Below, piece by piece: positions 1 through 12,211 of a stretch of DNA of 64,000 nt. Under the pieces are notes generated by a model that did not search any database, was not told where the DNA came from, and was given only the letters and a program-made list of their open reading frames with translations. Positions within the stretch are counted from its first letter, which is position 1. The number at the start of each line of letters is the position of its first letter. The DNA is from Spongilla lacustris (taxonomy: Eukaryota > Porifera > Demospongiae > Spongillida > Spongillidae), in contig OX442416.1 of assembly GCA_949361645.1 (NCBI GenBank), positions 13,715,835-13,779,834 of the forward strand, given 5' to 3'. The position numbers were made by a program, and so were the translations under genes.

Positions 1-2196
1 GAGCGAATGCCAGAACCATCCGCAGTAGAGTGTAGGGCTTTAATTATTGCGTATCATTATATTCAAATAATGACATTGCAATACAGAAGCATACACAAAC
101 ATGCATGGTCTATTTCATGATCGTTCTTGGCGATGCCAAGAACGATTGTACTTGCATGAGGTACATGTAATCATGTACCTTTAAGTGCTTCTGGTGGGAG
201 GCATATGTGTGCCCCTTGCATGGCTTCTATTCACTCCGTCACTTTTCATACCTATGTGTACCTCACTTTACGTGTGAAATTGTTCGGCTCTATGCATGTG
301 TATGCGTTATCGCCATATCGGTAATTGAATGCAGACTGCTGCATTTGTACATGCATTTACATATACTACACGTACATGTATACAAATTCAGTCAGCTTGG
401 CATACTATACTAGTGTTCTGTATATAGTTACTGTATATCCATTATTTTTATCAGCCGAAGGACGGCATTCCTCCCTTCAGCAAAGACTAATCTTCTGACA
501 GATAGTCGTAGGGTTGGTGACTCCTGACTTGTACTGGCTAGCGATAGTAGCACATGAGCCAATTAGAGCTGCAACGCAAACCTCTGGAACATGTATAGCA
601 TATCGTGTTGGACTCGTTTTAAGCACAAACGTTTACATACCTGACAACGGATCTTCAGGACCCAAACCAGCGGCCTCACAAGCTGCAGGGTTGACAATAA
701 ATACTTGACACCCATGACGTTATGATTACCTGTTAGGGCAATAGCATCAAAAAAAAACCCGCAGCCATATCTCAGGATGGACGATTTGACCTTTCCGACT
801 GCTGCACTACAGAGACTGCAGGATATCTGCATGCGTATAAAGCGGATTGATGGTTAATTAGTAATATTAAAATAAAACCGGACCCCAAAATGCGTATCAT
901 AATTATCCGCTATACTTACGGTGCCTGATGCGAGCACTTCTTCCACGCTCTGTAGCTGGGTGGTGCCAGCTGTAGTAGGCGCTAGAAATTCATGTACCAG
1001 ACACATGCAATGCCAGTACACTTATATACACGCTGCAACTTCCACGATGTTACCTGTGTCCACGGTGCCAGTTCGGCGGCATGTGCACGTGAGGCCTGAG
1101 AATTAGCACCACGGAAAGGTACATGTTATCAATGCATATGCACGATCGCGAGCGGCTGGCGAGGCGCGGTAAATATTGGGCTTACCTAGTGACTGATCAT
1201 TGTATACACTGGCTGGATTTGCATGCACTGAAAACAAATGCAAGGTAACAAACTGACTCGATCGCTAGGCATACTGTGCCCTATTCACCTTGCTGAACAG
1301 TAAGCGCACTCAATGAGATTATGCAGACGGCCAAAAGCATTTCAGACGTCATTCTTGCTGTGATTTGAAGATATACGTGTAGGTTGAACGAAGATTTTTA
1401 TACTCCTCATTGTAGCCGCAATCTATTTATACGTGCATGCGAATTTTGATCTTCTTACGCAATTGCACTTACACACCTGCTTACTAGTTACAAACAAGCT
1501 CACCAAAAATGTGCACAACAATCATCTAACCTCGGGGTGCATCCGCGAACAGTTTATATAACTGCAGAAGTGTTGCAGCGGAATTTAATGAGTTGTACTC
1601 TAGAATTCTTTATTTGCATGCAGTGCAATCCTCATTGCCATCATCCTACAAAGCAGATCTTGAGCATATATGTAGAGGTTGGGTCGTCGTTGCATGTGTG
1701 TATCAATTTATTTTAGAATATCTCAATAAACTGATACGCAATTGGCATACATATGTACATGTACATGTACATGCACCAATTCACTGATGCAGTTGGCATA
1801 CATCATGCACCATGCCAATTCAAGTCAGTTTCGCTATAGCTATGCATTCTGGTTTTACTCCATATGCACAAATGCGATAGATGCTGGCATGCACACACCG
1901 TTTTTCCTATGCAGTATATAGTTGTCGATGTGTCGTGCAACATATAGCAGGTATCCATTCCGCCCCCAAGCAGATATTGCACTTATTTCTGAAACTTGCG
2001 ACTGATAGCTATAGACTCCATGCATGGTTGCTGGTGTATAAACTTCATCTGTGGCCTTTGGGCATATGTGCTGAAGGTAACTGACTTGGTGTGATGTGTG
2101 TGCACTGAGGGGTTGCTGTTGTTGTGTGGGAGTGTATCTACTGTCTAGTGTGATGTTTGTGATGTATACATGCAGCAGCAGTGATGTAGGCTGGTG
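1..2196. other. Intergenic, no gene recognised
   Basis: Short open frames only, none with a recognisable domain, splice context or paralogue in the window. The stretch is AT-rich with many palindromic ACATGT and GCATGC words. The only ordered structure I see is a 12-bp-arm hairpin at 120-146. Confidence 0.6.
120..146. repeat. Perfect short hairpin
   Basis: Two 12-base arms (ATCGTTCTTGGC and its exact complement) are separated by a 3-base loop. No gene is adjacent, so a role as terminator or binding site cannot be argued. It may be a remnant of a foldback element. Confidence 0.7.
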
Positions 2197-2570
2197 TAGC
2201 CTCGTACCCAGGCCCAGTTTTATTGCAGTTACGGGGGGGGGGGGGGGGTCCTAGCGCGCATGCGCTAGCCATTACCAAGAATCTTACCAAGGTAATCGCA
2301 CACTGTTGTAATTTTTGTTTGTAAACCTCTCCGTACACCATCACGTACGAAACTCTACATATACGACAGTCTGGGACGAGGAAGAATTTACGCTGAGAAC
2401 GAGATGGTGTACGGAAAGGTTTACAAAAATTACAACAGTATGCGATTACCAAGAATCATATTCTTGGTAATGGCTAGCGTATGCGCGCTATAAGGACCCT
2501 GGCAGTGTCTACCAGGCCCTGTTCTTCGACCCCGTAACTTTAATAAAAGCAAGGCCTGGGGACGAAGCTA
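2197..2570. mobile_element. Foldback MITE-like element
   Basis: The 374-bp segment is a large imperfect inverted repeat. The outer ends read TAGCCTCGTACCCAGG at 2197 and, reversed, TAGCTTCGTCCCCAGG at 2570. Inner arms (about 2246-2345 and 2411-2499) match closely, including the stretches CTAGCCATTACCAAGAAT and TGTTGTAATTTTTGT. About 60 bases form the centre. No transposase is encoded. The same terminal word (CCTCGTCCCCAGGCCC) recurs at about 27,892 and 51,786, so it belongs to a dispersed family. The left arm holds a G-run (2233-2248). No clear target duplication was found. Confidence 0.75.
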
Positions 2571-5507
2571 AGGTGGAATAAGGGTATAAAGGTGACAATC
2601 ATAACCACATGAGCAAAGAACATTAATAACCTAAAGTCTATCTGGCGGGGCAAGACCTATTCAGGTAAAAAAAAAAAAAAAAAAAAAACCTTTTTTTTTG
2701 AAGCATTCCATATTCAATCCATTGATTTTCAGTTCCAGATGGTAATAACCTGAGTACATGTAAATTAATATTGTACCCACCATGTTGACTGAACTACCCC
2801 CGTCATATCTTGCAGCAGAGGAAGGTTATGCTACTTGTGTAAAATCAAACTTCTTCTGTTCACCCTGATATTGGTTAAATCGAACTTCTTCTGCCCACCC
2901 TGGTATCGGCATTGATACTGTATTTCAGAAGATTTATAACCCAAGAATTTTATTTTTGCAGGCTAGTATTTTTTTTTTAATGTGCACACTATTAATACCC
3001 TATTTTGACACATGCAACAGAGAGCCTTTGCATAAGGTAACTGAATGATCTTTAGAGGGAACTGTACAACCAAACTCTCATCAAACATATGTGCCTGGGG
3101 ACCCACACACACAACTAATTATAAGGTCTCAATGGCCACAGGTTGAAAGAAGTGAGAGGATCATTCTTAGGATCATATATTGCTTAGATGTTAGGTGCCA
3201 TTTCACCATCCAAACTTCTGCACATGATGTTGCAAAGGACAAAATTAAACGTTTCAGCATCACTGAATGCTAGCTATACATATACATGTACAGCAAGCCT
3301 ATTATAAATGTGGAACTGAATGATACACAGTACAGATATAGTACAAATAGTCTTATGACTGAAGTCTACATGTATATGTCTACTACAACAAGTATGGTAC
3401 TGTAAGGCTGGCATACATGTGGTACAACTCAAACGGCAGTTCCATATTTACTGCATTTTAGTTTAAACCACATACCTTTGTGAGTTGCATGCAACAATTT
3501 TATGCCAGCTACCATGTCCATGTGTATTTTAAGTTTAAGCACCCACGTTAGCTTGTTCAGATCTAAAACCAGAGCCTACACAATGTGCTTGCTGCTCACA
3601 GTGGTAACTAAAGGCAAGCAGGCAACTTCTGTGATTACACTGGTGTCAATTTTATGGCTGTTAACATTGTTGGATCAGGTCTGCCATAGGGACCCCCTGC
3701 TCCCATAACCTCCACCCCCATTATAACCTTGCCATACAAATGTCTAGAGGGGAAGGGAGTATCAAAGAACCACCCACTACCCACGTCCTTTTAAATAAAC
3801 CATTCTAAGGAGGTGACAAGGGGGAGGTGGGGATACTAATCATATTCACTATGTACTTACACCTTATAATTACCACCTCAGTAGAGGATCCAGGAATTTG
3901 TTATGCAGGGGTGGTGGTTTTACCAGTGGGGTGACAATGTATGAGAAACGGCTTTAAGGGAGGGGGGGGGGGGGGGGGAGTGATGTCCGCTTATGCCTAT
4001 AAAACTGGAGGGGGGTGGGGCATGCAGTTGACAAGTTAAATGAATCAATTCATTACACACATGCACACATTCTCCAATTAAAACACAATGTACATGCATA
4101 TGTACATCAAGACAAAAGGGTCCACTTAGTTCCTGCCCTGTGTTATTGTTCCACCGCTTTTAAGTATGATGCAACACGTAATCTGTAGCTCTTTGTCATG
4201 CAAGTTACTCGGGAGGGGAGGGTGGGGGGGGGGGAGAGAGAGCAATTGCTGCCAGAGGGGTGGACACCATGGGGGGGAGGGGGTGTAGAATACTGATCAT
4301 GATCACTACTGACACCTTATAATTATCACCTCAGTAAAGGTGGGGATATACTCATGCCACCTACATTGTACTTCTCACCTCCATTGAGAATTTTTGGGCA
4401 TAATTTTTAGAAGGGATTTCAAGCTGCACTGTGCCATTTCATATGACACCCACTTTTGAATTGTGACCACAGAACATTTAGCAACTGTGTATTGCTTAGA
4501 TATGCTAATGGATCTACATTCAGTTAGTTGTATATACCTCTAGCTACATGTATGTGTATCAAGTACATGTAGTATCTGTGTATGGTCACGTACATATGCA
4601 TATGCATGTGTGAGGTATGTGATGTATAATAAACCGTATGCTAAATAGAGAGCAGCGCATGTGATGCACATGTCTGATGTGATGGTGTAGTCTGGGGATG
4701 AGATATTATTTTGAATTACATGTATATTGTCTGCATGGTCCCCAGACTTATTATGGGTGCTCATCTCCAACATCTTTTTGCCATCAATCCTTGTGGTCTG
4801 ACTGATTTTGTAGGATTCCTATGTGCTAAGCTGCATGCAAAGGTTTCAAAAAAGACCATGCAACAATCCAACACGATGATTGGACATATCACATGTGCAC
4901 CAAACAACCATGTTCTGTTCCTTCTGGTGCGGCGCCTCCAGTTCCCAACTTTCACTTCATGAGCCATCATTTATTACATGTACATGTATATGTCAGGCCA
5001 AGTTTGCAACAGGGGGTGGGTTTCGGAACATATCCAAATATATTGTAGGGGATGGGCAAAAATGAAAAGCCTTACCTCTTCACCGTTAAATGGCATGCCA
5101 TGCAGTTTTATTTTGACATGGCATGTGTAAACCAGGGGGTGGTTTAGCCAAATTAGGGGCTGGACAGGGGGTGGGAGTGGTGAATCCCTGACGTGTACCT
5201 TGCTTGCAAGCATTGCCAAACATACTAACCTGAGCATGGTGATACAGGTTAGCTGCAACGTTATACATGTATAGCTTTGCTTCCAGATTACATTGTATTT
5301 ACACTTACACATACATGTATAATTGTATGCAAATTACCCAATGCAAGATAAATGGATACATGTACATCATAATGTCAACTGCTACAAGGCAAGGTATAGC
5401 AAATATGTATATGCACAGCCAGGTGAAATTCATATACATGCAATCAAGGGTTAAATAACTCCCCCCCCCCCCTCTCCCCCTAAGCTCTTCCCACAATAGA
5501 TAAGAAT
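2571..5507. other. Intergenic, no gene recognised
   Basis: No supported gene. It holds homopolymer tracts (A-run near 2669-2688, G-runs near 3961-3979 and 4223-4234), TACATGTA words, and the 3' flank of gene A. Short open frames here overlap each other on both strands and lack any family signature. Confidence 0.6.
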
Positions 5508-8500
5508 TCACTCAACATTAGCAAATTTCTTGAACTTGAATGAATTTTCAGAGTGTTCAGCTCTGACTTGAAAGAGGAGCTTCCTGGTCCTCAGGCCCAC
5601 GAGGGTCAGTGCAGCAGTGAGGGTGAGCAGGAGGACAACAGACAGCAGAGCTATGGCTACCTCGTAGGACTGCAGCTCCACCTCCCCCATCTCACTGGGT
5701 ACTGCGGAGGACATATACAATGCAAGTGAATGATTTAACCATCATTTCAGCAATGTATATGGTTATAGAGGCTAGTGTCTATAAAATGGTGGCTCTTGTT
5801 TGATCAGAAAGCCAATCTGCGTGCCCATCACATGTACACATGGTTTCAAATACATTGTACGGCAGAACACCACAGCAGGTCCATAGCAACATGGTATGGT
5901 CCATAGCAACATTGTATTGAACATGTGGTCCATAGCAACATGGTATGGTCCATAGCAACATGGTATGGTCCATAGCAACATGGTATGGTCCATAGCAACA
6001 TGGTATGGTCCACAGCTACATGGTATGGTTCATAGCAACATGATATAGCAACATACTAATGAACATGTGGTCCATAGCAACATTGTATTGTACATGTGGT
6101 CCATAGCAACATGGTATGGTCCATAGCAACATTGTATTGAACATGTGGTCCATAGCAACATTGTATTGAACATGTGGTCCATAGCAACATGGTATGGTCC
6201 ATAGCAACATGGTATTGAACATGTGGTCCATAGCAACATGGTATGGTCCATAGCAACGTGGTATTGAACATGGTTATGCATGTACAGTGTATTTATCTGT
6301 ACTGAGTGTGTACTTACCGTGTTGATCTGTGTCGGGTGAGATAGAAGGACCCCTCAACGCAGTGGGCACGACCACATCAGAGTGGTTGAGCACAGTGTAG
6401 CGGAAGGACAGTTCAGACGTGCAGTTCTCTCCGTAGCAGCTGCACCACAGCTTGCTGGAGTTAAACAGGCTGCTGGTCCCCATCACCACGTCACTCCTCC
6501 CACACTTGGCCGGGGTGGAGGCGCAGTTGAAGGGGAAGTCCCTGGAGATGCAGGCAGAGGCGTACCTGAAGGAGGTGAGGTTACCTCCGTAGTAGGCCAC
6601 ACAGCGGCTGCAGAGGTCGCACTCCTTCACGGTGCAGGAGGAGGTGTCCCCCTTGCAGCTCACCACCTGGCCGGTGTGGTCCACACTGCAGACGGCCGGG
6701 GCGTTCTGGCAGGTGAGGCAGCTGGTGGACCTGCAGCCGTGGAGCTCCTTGGCGTTGGTGATGTAGCCGGGGCAGTGGGCCTGCAGACGACTACCTGCCA
6801 GCCCGTGGAGCAGTACTGCTGCTGGAGGGTGCGAATTGATAGCGAAAGTGTATTAAGTTAGGTTGTGTGTACATGTACAACACATGTACTGTACATCACA
6901 TGCACATATGTACATGTACATTACATATGTGCATGTACACAAAACACATACACACAACGTACATGTACTTATAGGTTAAGCAATATCAGTGTATATATAC
7001 AGCCCCCATGTAACACACATGCTTAACACAACGTATACCACGACAAAACGCACAACGTGTGTACATATACACATGTACATGCGTACACGTTGTATGTGCA
7101 TGTGTGTACATGCATATGGAGCTGTGCATACGTGTACTGACATTGCTTAATGCAAGCTACATGTACATACATGTAAGCACGATGTGTGTAAAAAAAGAAA
7201 CACCTGGACAATACGTATACATGGAATTGCACAAATGCTGAGAAGTGCCAAGTTTTAGCACCTGCAGTTGTATCCTCATAACTCCTGGTAGGATGTACAT
7301 ATATACATGCATGTAACATATAATGTACCATGTCAAACTAAAGTCAAGTGTACTACTTGTACATGTACATGTGTGATGTGCAATGGACAGGCAGTAGAGT
7401 CTTCAATCACCCTCTGTAAAGCCTCTTTCAGGACTCTGCATGCACACCTTATATGCACAAACCATGTTGATCCCCGGATCAAGAGGCTTTGTAAAGTACC
7501 AGGGCTTATTCAAGTATTATTAGACATTGTTACATCATTTATTACAAAAGGCACGCATGTATGGACAACTTCCCAGTATCCCCCATGCAGTGGCGTAGGA
7601 GCTGTGGAGGCAGCAGCGGCCATGGCTGCTGCACTTTTTCATCAAAAAATTAATAGGAGCTAAGCAATTCCTGCTAGGTAATGGATGCAAGTGGACTTCA
7701 AATCGATCATGAGTGCTCTCCAGCTAGGCTACCCGTACAACGTAGTTTACAACGGCTACCACAAGTGACCTTGGCTGCACTATGGCCGTTTTGTATTTTA
7801 CATGTACATTGCATGCGCAAAGGCAAGGTTTCAAAACAAACTAACCTGGTTTTAACGGTTTTTGCATAGTTTTGGGGGGTTTGCTACACAAAAAGCATTG
7901 ACTTCTCCCCAGAAGCCAATGCATGGTGGAGCTCACATACCCCCTAGCTGGGTGGGAGGGGTCCCCCCTCCTCGGGGAGGTGGGGGAACCACCGTTGTTG
8001 GCAGCTGCACTTCTTATTCCCTTCCTACGCCACTGACATGTACACGTATGTGTATTGTACTTTTCGTACCAACATTGTTACATATGTACATGTGTATGCA
8101 CATGTTTAATGTATTTACACTCGTACAAAAGGAGCAGGAATGCTTGTACAGCATGGTTATACATCAAGTGACAACACTGAACATTCCAATCAGACGACAG
8201 GTACGGATGATACATAAGGGCTCCACCTTTGCAAAATTGCATTTAAAATGAGACAGTCTGATTGCTAACACCCGAACACGACTATACATGCCTTTGAACT
8301 ACTACAGTGCAGTCATAATACATGAACCTTAAATTCATCCATCTAGACATATATAATTGTACATGACCAGGACAAAGCATACCTGGCAAGTGGAGCGTGT
8401 CATAAGGGGTCATACCTGACATGACTATAGTTGCTCACACAGTGTGGACAGGCTCTCTGCTTGCTAACTGAACTCAGAACCCTGGCACACACAAAGATGG

Positions 8501-8906
8501 CCTTTTGTATACAGTTTGCTTTGATGAAGAAAGCCTTACATTACCCACAGGACCAATTTTGACACTTGTACATGTTCATACTAACACTTGAGGAGGGTTG
8601 AGCAGTGTTCTATTGTTGTTAAGTTTATGCCATTGTTAAATGTATGCTGTTTTTTGTGCACGTCAACACCTTTGAGCTAAGGGCTGAGGCCTGTCACGTA
8701 CATCAAAAGGTGTGTACTACCCAGCACACACATGGCGTTGACCTGCATCTTTATACTACATCTAGTAAGCCTCTTCTAGTATGTGTGTGACAAAAATACA
8801 GTCACAAGCTGCATGGTTGTGTACATGTAGCTAAATTCAAAGCTACCGTGTGCGAGTACGTGTTGTATATGTGTGTGTGTGGGCCCGACCCTCTTGTGCA
8901 CACACA

Positions 8907-8989
<83 letters not shown>

Positions 8990-9733
8990 CCAACATGCCA
9001 AACTCACTGGCAATAATTGCTCTGTACTGGGCCTGGAATGGGACTCAGGACTACACAGGATGGCACACCTGACACACAAGCCTCCAAACATGGGGTTCAA
9101 CCTGTTTAGTCGTGCAATGTGAAATCCAAATGTCTGCTCTTCAATTAGGATTAACACATCCCTAGACCACACAAACGTGTACGAACAAAGGAACCAGAAA
9201 ACCTATTATTACAGTATTGGCAAACATAGAAACCCCTAGCATGTCCTGGCTACAAGGTAAGGGGTGTGGCTACATCAAGACCTACATGTACTGATGTAGT
9301 ACCTTGACAATAATATAAAGGGTTACCGATTGCCAAGTATCAAATTTATAATTATGGACATGTCCCCAAGTCAATAAACTGCATGTGGATTGAATTTGAA
9401 TACACTTAATAATTATATTTATCGCGGTGGTTTCCACATGCATGTAACTATAGGAACAGTCAAGTGAATACTAGTAAATAAATGTTCGCATGTACAGGTG
9501 GGTGTGGTTTGATATTTATCGCCGATCATGTACACGAAGTGTATGCGTACAAGCGTACTAATGGTAGTAATGTTTTCACTGCTGTGTGAGTAGACAAGTG
9601 TACCATAGAACACGTTACAGACCCGTGGCCACAGCCTACGTGCACCGTACTGAAGTATTGGACCGATATTAAACACACTGATATAGGCCTACTTACCAGT
9701 AAGCGCCACGCGAACTGCCAAAAGAGGATTCAT
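5508..9733 (-). CDS. Cys-rich single-pass membrane protein, paralogue A (3 exons)
   Basis: Exons read on the minus strand: 9733-9697, 6821-6318, 5701-5508, giving 244 residues with both introns in phase 1. Exon 1 encodes MNPLLAVRVALT and ends at a GTAAGT donor. Exon 2 completes an Ala codon and the rest of a signal peptide (AVLLHGLAGSRLQA), then a Cys-rich ectodomain: SCLTC near its start, CDLCSRC in the middle, CSCYGENCTSELSF near its end. Exon 3 encodes a short juxtamembrane stretch, one membrane helix (AIALLSVVLLLTLTAALTLV), a basic stop-transfer and a short tail ending FKKFANVE. The spacing of the last cysteines recalls three-finger receptor ectodomains (Ly6/uPAR, TGF-beta receptor type), but this is only resemblance. 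Ligand and function are unknown. Exon 2 is clearly more GC-rich than its surroundings. Genes B and C are paralogues. Confidence 0.8.
5878..6275. repeat. Minisatellite, CCATAGCAAC units, in gene A intron 2
   Basis: About 400 bp of tandem units built from GGTCCATAGCAACATGGTAT, with longer variants carrying TTGAACATGT. The array fills most of the intron between the ectodomain and membrane exons of gene A. It gives rise to spurious open frames on the minus strand in all three phases because of its periodicity. Each unit contains AGCAAC, a half-site of the RFX X-box type. Confidence 0.9.
7588..8035. mobile_element. hAT-like non-autonomous element in gene A intron 1
   Basis: A 448-bp segment begins CAGTGGCGTAGGA and ends TTCCTACGCCACTG, an inverted pair of the kind found on many animal hAT elements (CAG-n-GGCGTA). 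The arms continue more loosely inward (GCTGTGGAGGCAGC and GGCAGCTGCACTTC). No transposase frame lies inside. I could not find an identical 8-bp flanking duplication, so the copy is either old or not hAT. Confidence 0.55.
8899..8986. repeat. (CA)n microsatellite
   Basis: About 44 dinucleotide units with one interruption, inside intron 1 of gene A. It generates artificial Thr-His and Cys-Val open frames. Confidence 0.97.
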
Positions 9734-10849
9734 CGCACGTACAGAGTACTACTACAGCAACTGGCGGTCGTTACGTTGGTTCCAATATTAATTCTAATAC
9801 AATGACTCGTGTGGAAGGCCCCGTTCGGTTCCGGATACGGTACCACAGACCAAAATGTAATTGATTCTTCGTATTAAAAAATGCATGCCACGGCCAGCGA
9901 GCTGCATGCATGCATGTAGGAATGCTTATGAACTCTATGCACGCTGTTATATATATAGCTTTCGATTTCGTCTCTTTGAATTGTATAGTATGCATGTATG
10001 TATACGGTTTTAAGCATGCATGCATGCAGGCTGAAAGGAAGATAGAAAGCTGGACTTCATTACCCGTTTTTATTTTTATTTTTTAGGCATTTGTATATGT
10101 ATAAAACTGGTTGTCGAACCGTACATATAGCTAGATAGGATACACACATACTGGAAAACCCTAACCTATTTAACCCCAATTAATACCCTACAATTATATT
10201 CAATTCACATGCAGTTAATTTAATCAGGCGTGGAATATCTTCTTTCTCGACCTGATGATTCCGGTCATTTCCCGCTGGAGTATAGGACTGCTAGCCTAGC
10301 TGGCCGCCATGCATGCACGTCTCGAACGACGATGCGTCTGCAGTCACCTTTGTTATAGTGCGCTTGTGCGGGCTCCTTTAGAATACACCTAGCTAGAGGC
10401 ATTCCTTCCACATCGGTTCGTCGGTTGTATGCTAATTGAAGGACTTTGACCTTGCAAGCTGTTGTAAATTGCTTTACCAAATGCACAGGCCTGGCTGGAC
10501 ATCTCACTAGATGCTTGGACAACTGAGCCCATGCCTGTAGAGGAGGCCTATATACGATTGTGGCCCTTTCTCTCCACGTACCCACTGACTATAAAACAGC
10601 TTTAGAAGATGGGAACCAGTTGTTGAATAAAGTGATTTGCACTGGTGAGATGGGTGTGCATGGAATGGAGTGGCTGAGACAGAATTGCAGATGGTCCATT
10701 CTATGCTGTTTGATAGCCTTTACAACTCCATATCCTGCAGAGCTCTAACTTCTCTCTGTGTCCTCCTCTATCCCCACTCTGGGAATAGTGACATTCCTCA
10801 GACCACTGTGTCACCATAGTTTTACCTGGGGGGGGGGGGGGGGATGTGG
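9734..10849. other. Upstream region of gene A
   Basis: Lies 5' of gene A on the minus strand and should contain its promoter, though no core element stands out. Contains clustered GCATGC palindromes at 9905-10,030 and short frames without family signal. Confidence 0.4.
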
Positions 10850-11200
10850 CTAATTGCCACAACCTGCTGCACAATGCAGTTTATGCATGGGACTTGCCAT
10901 CAGCCATCCCTATCAGCTCACTTGGAAGCATGGTGGGTTAGGTAAGGACAAGGCTCAAACGCGCCCAGCTGAAATATTGGTCTCCAACCCCTGCAGTGGC
11001 TCTGCTAGTGCTGCATATCATATCACTGTTACCTTGCTGCTTTATTCCGCAGGAATTTTGGCAGGTCCTGCAGCCAATACTATACTAGGGTGGTGTTGCA
11101 CTCCCTTAGACATGGAGACATATGGAGCATGGGGAGCTGCAACACATTCTCTTTTATTGCCTCCCGGGTTGCCATCATTACAAACAAACTGAAGCACATG
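10850..11200 (+). pseudogene. Decayed LINE-like ORF2 C-terminal fragment
   Basis: Translation on the plus strand gives RPAEILVSNP, then AAYHITVTLL, then PLDMETYGAWG. This matches the order and spacing of the C-terminal region seen in the better preserved relic at 46.6-46.9 kb (AALDITITSPF, PLVVETYGNWG). It is a short, old relic of the same retroelement class and not a functional gene. The element clade was not determined. Confidence 0.5.
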
Positions 11201-12211
11201 ATTTTGTCCACCTTTATGGAAAGCCTGATAGCCAGAGCCATATGCAGAATGACATATTTGACTATATATAGTAAACTAATTCCACAATAAAATATTTTTA
11301 TCTTGTTCAAAAATCATAATAATTTACATTGAGCCTGCATTTACTACTTAATGCATATGCATTGTTGTTAAGGTTCCAAAATGCATTGGGGATTTGGCTG
11401 ATATTATAACAAAAAGCACATGACAACTTACCGGTTTTACATTCTGCTAAATTTGCATGAAATATTGTACGTGTTTTGAAATAATTATTCTCTCACCTCA
11501 ATTAGTGGTTTCTGGATGCTTTTAATTTGGTGTTTGTACATTTACATGTAGCTGCTGGATAGAATGCAAAGCAAAGGATTTATATTAATAATGGTGTTTT
11601 ATTGTAAGGAGTACTGTACGGAGTACAGACAGATTTAATTCTTGCAATGATTTAGTTTCTGGCCGGTGCATACTTTTCGTATGCATAGAGTTCACACCGG
11701 CTTACAACATTGAGCGTTCATATGCTCACTCCACCAATACACTTAGTGGAATACTCATTGTAAATTTAACCCCTTTGCAAATTCAGTTTAAATTAATTAG
11801 GACATGTCTTCTCCTTCACCTCAATGCAGTGTGAACGTACTTCTATTACTACCTATTGGCATGTAAATTCATATCAATTAAAATGTATGGATGAGATAAT
11901 TGTGGTAAATCTGCCATAGTTGAACTGATGTACAGTGTACCATTCACAAGCTTACATGTATATTCTTTGTTTTGTGGTCTATATATATATAGGTACATGT
12001 ATATGTAGCTGGTATAGCAAATTTACATGTGTGCATGCATTACATGAAAGAATAAGCGTTCCACTGCAGGCAAAATATCTTTGCTGTTTCTAAATGATAC
12101 TCAGTGACGTTTCAAAGAGCATTATTCCCCATATGTGCTGCTGGTGAGCATGCACATGCATATTCAATAAATATACGCAATCATTACTGGTACATGAAAT
12201 AAATTAACTTG
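11201..12211. other. Intergenic, no gene recognised
   Basis: AT-rich, no supported coding signal. It is the 3' flank of gene B. Confidence 0.55.

Noticed and set aside
5772..6281. Regular direct repeats with apparent spacers, CRISPR-like at first glance
   Set aside because: Units run head to tail with variants and no unique spacers, in a eukaryotic intron; this is a minisatellite.
6382..6861. 159-residue plus-strand frame with Ala/Gly/Val-rich composition
   Set aside because: Antisense shadow of the GC-rich exon 2 of gene A.
8776..9172. Poly Cys-Val and Thr-His frames (also at 13,894-14,395)
   Set aside because: Products of (CA)n and (GT)n microsatellites inside introns of genes A and B.
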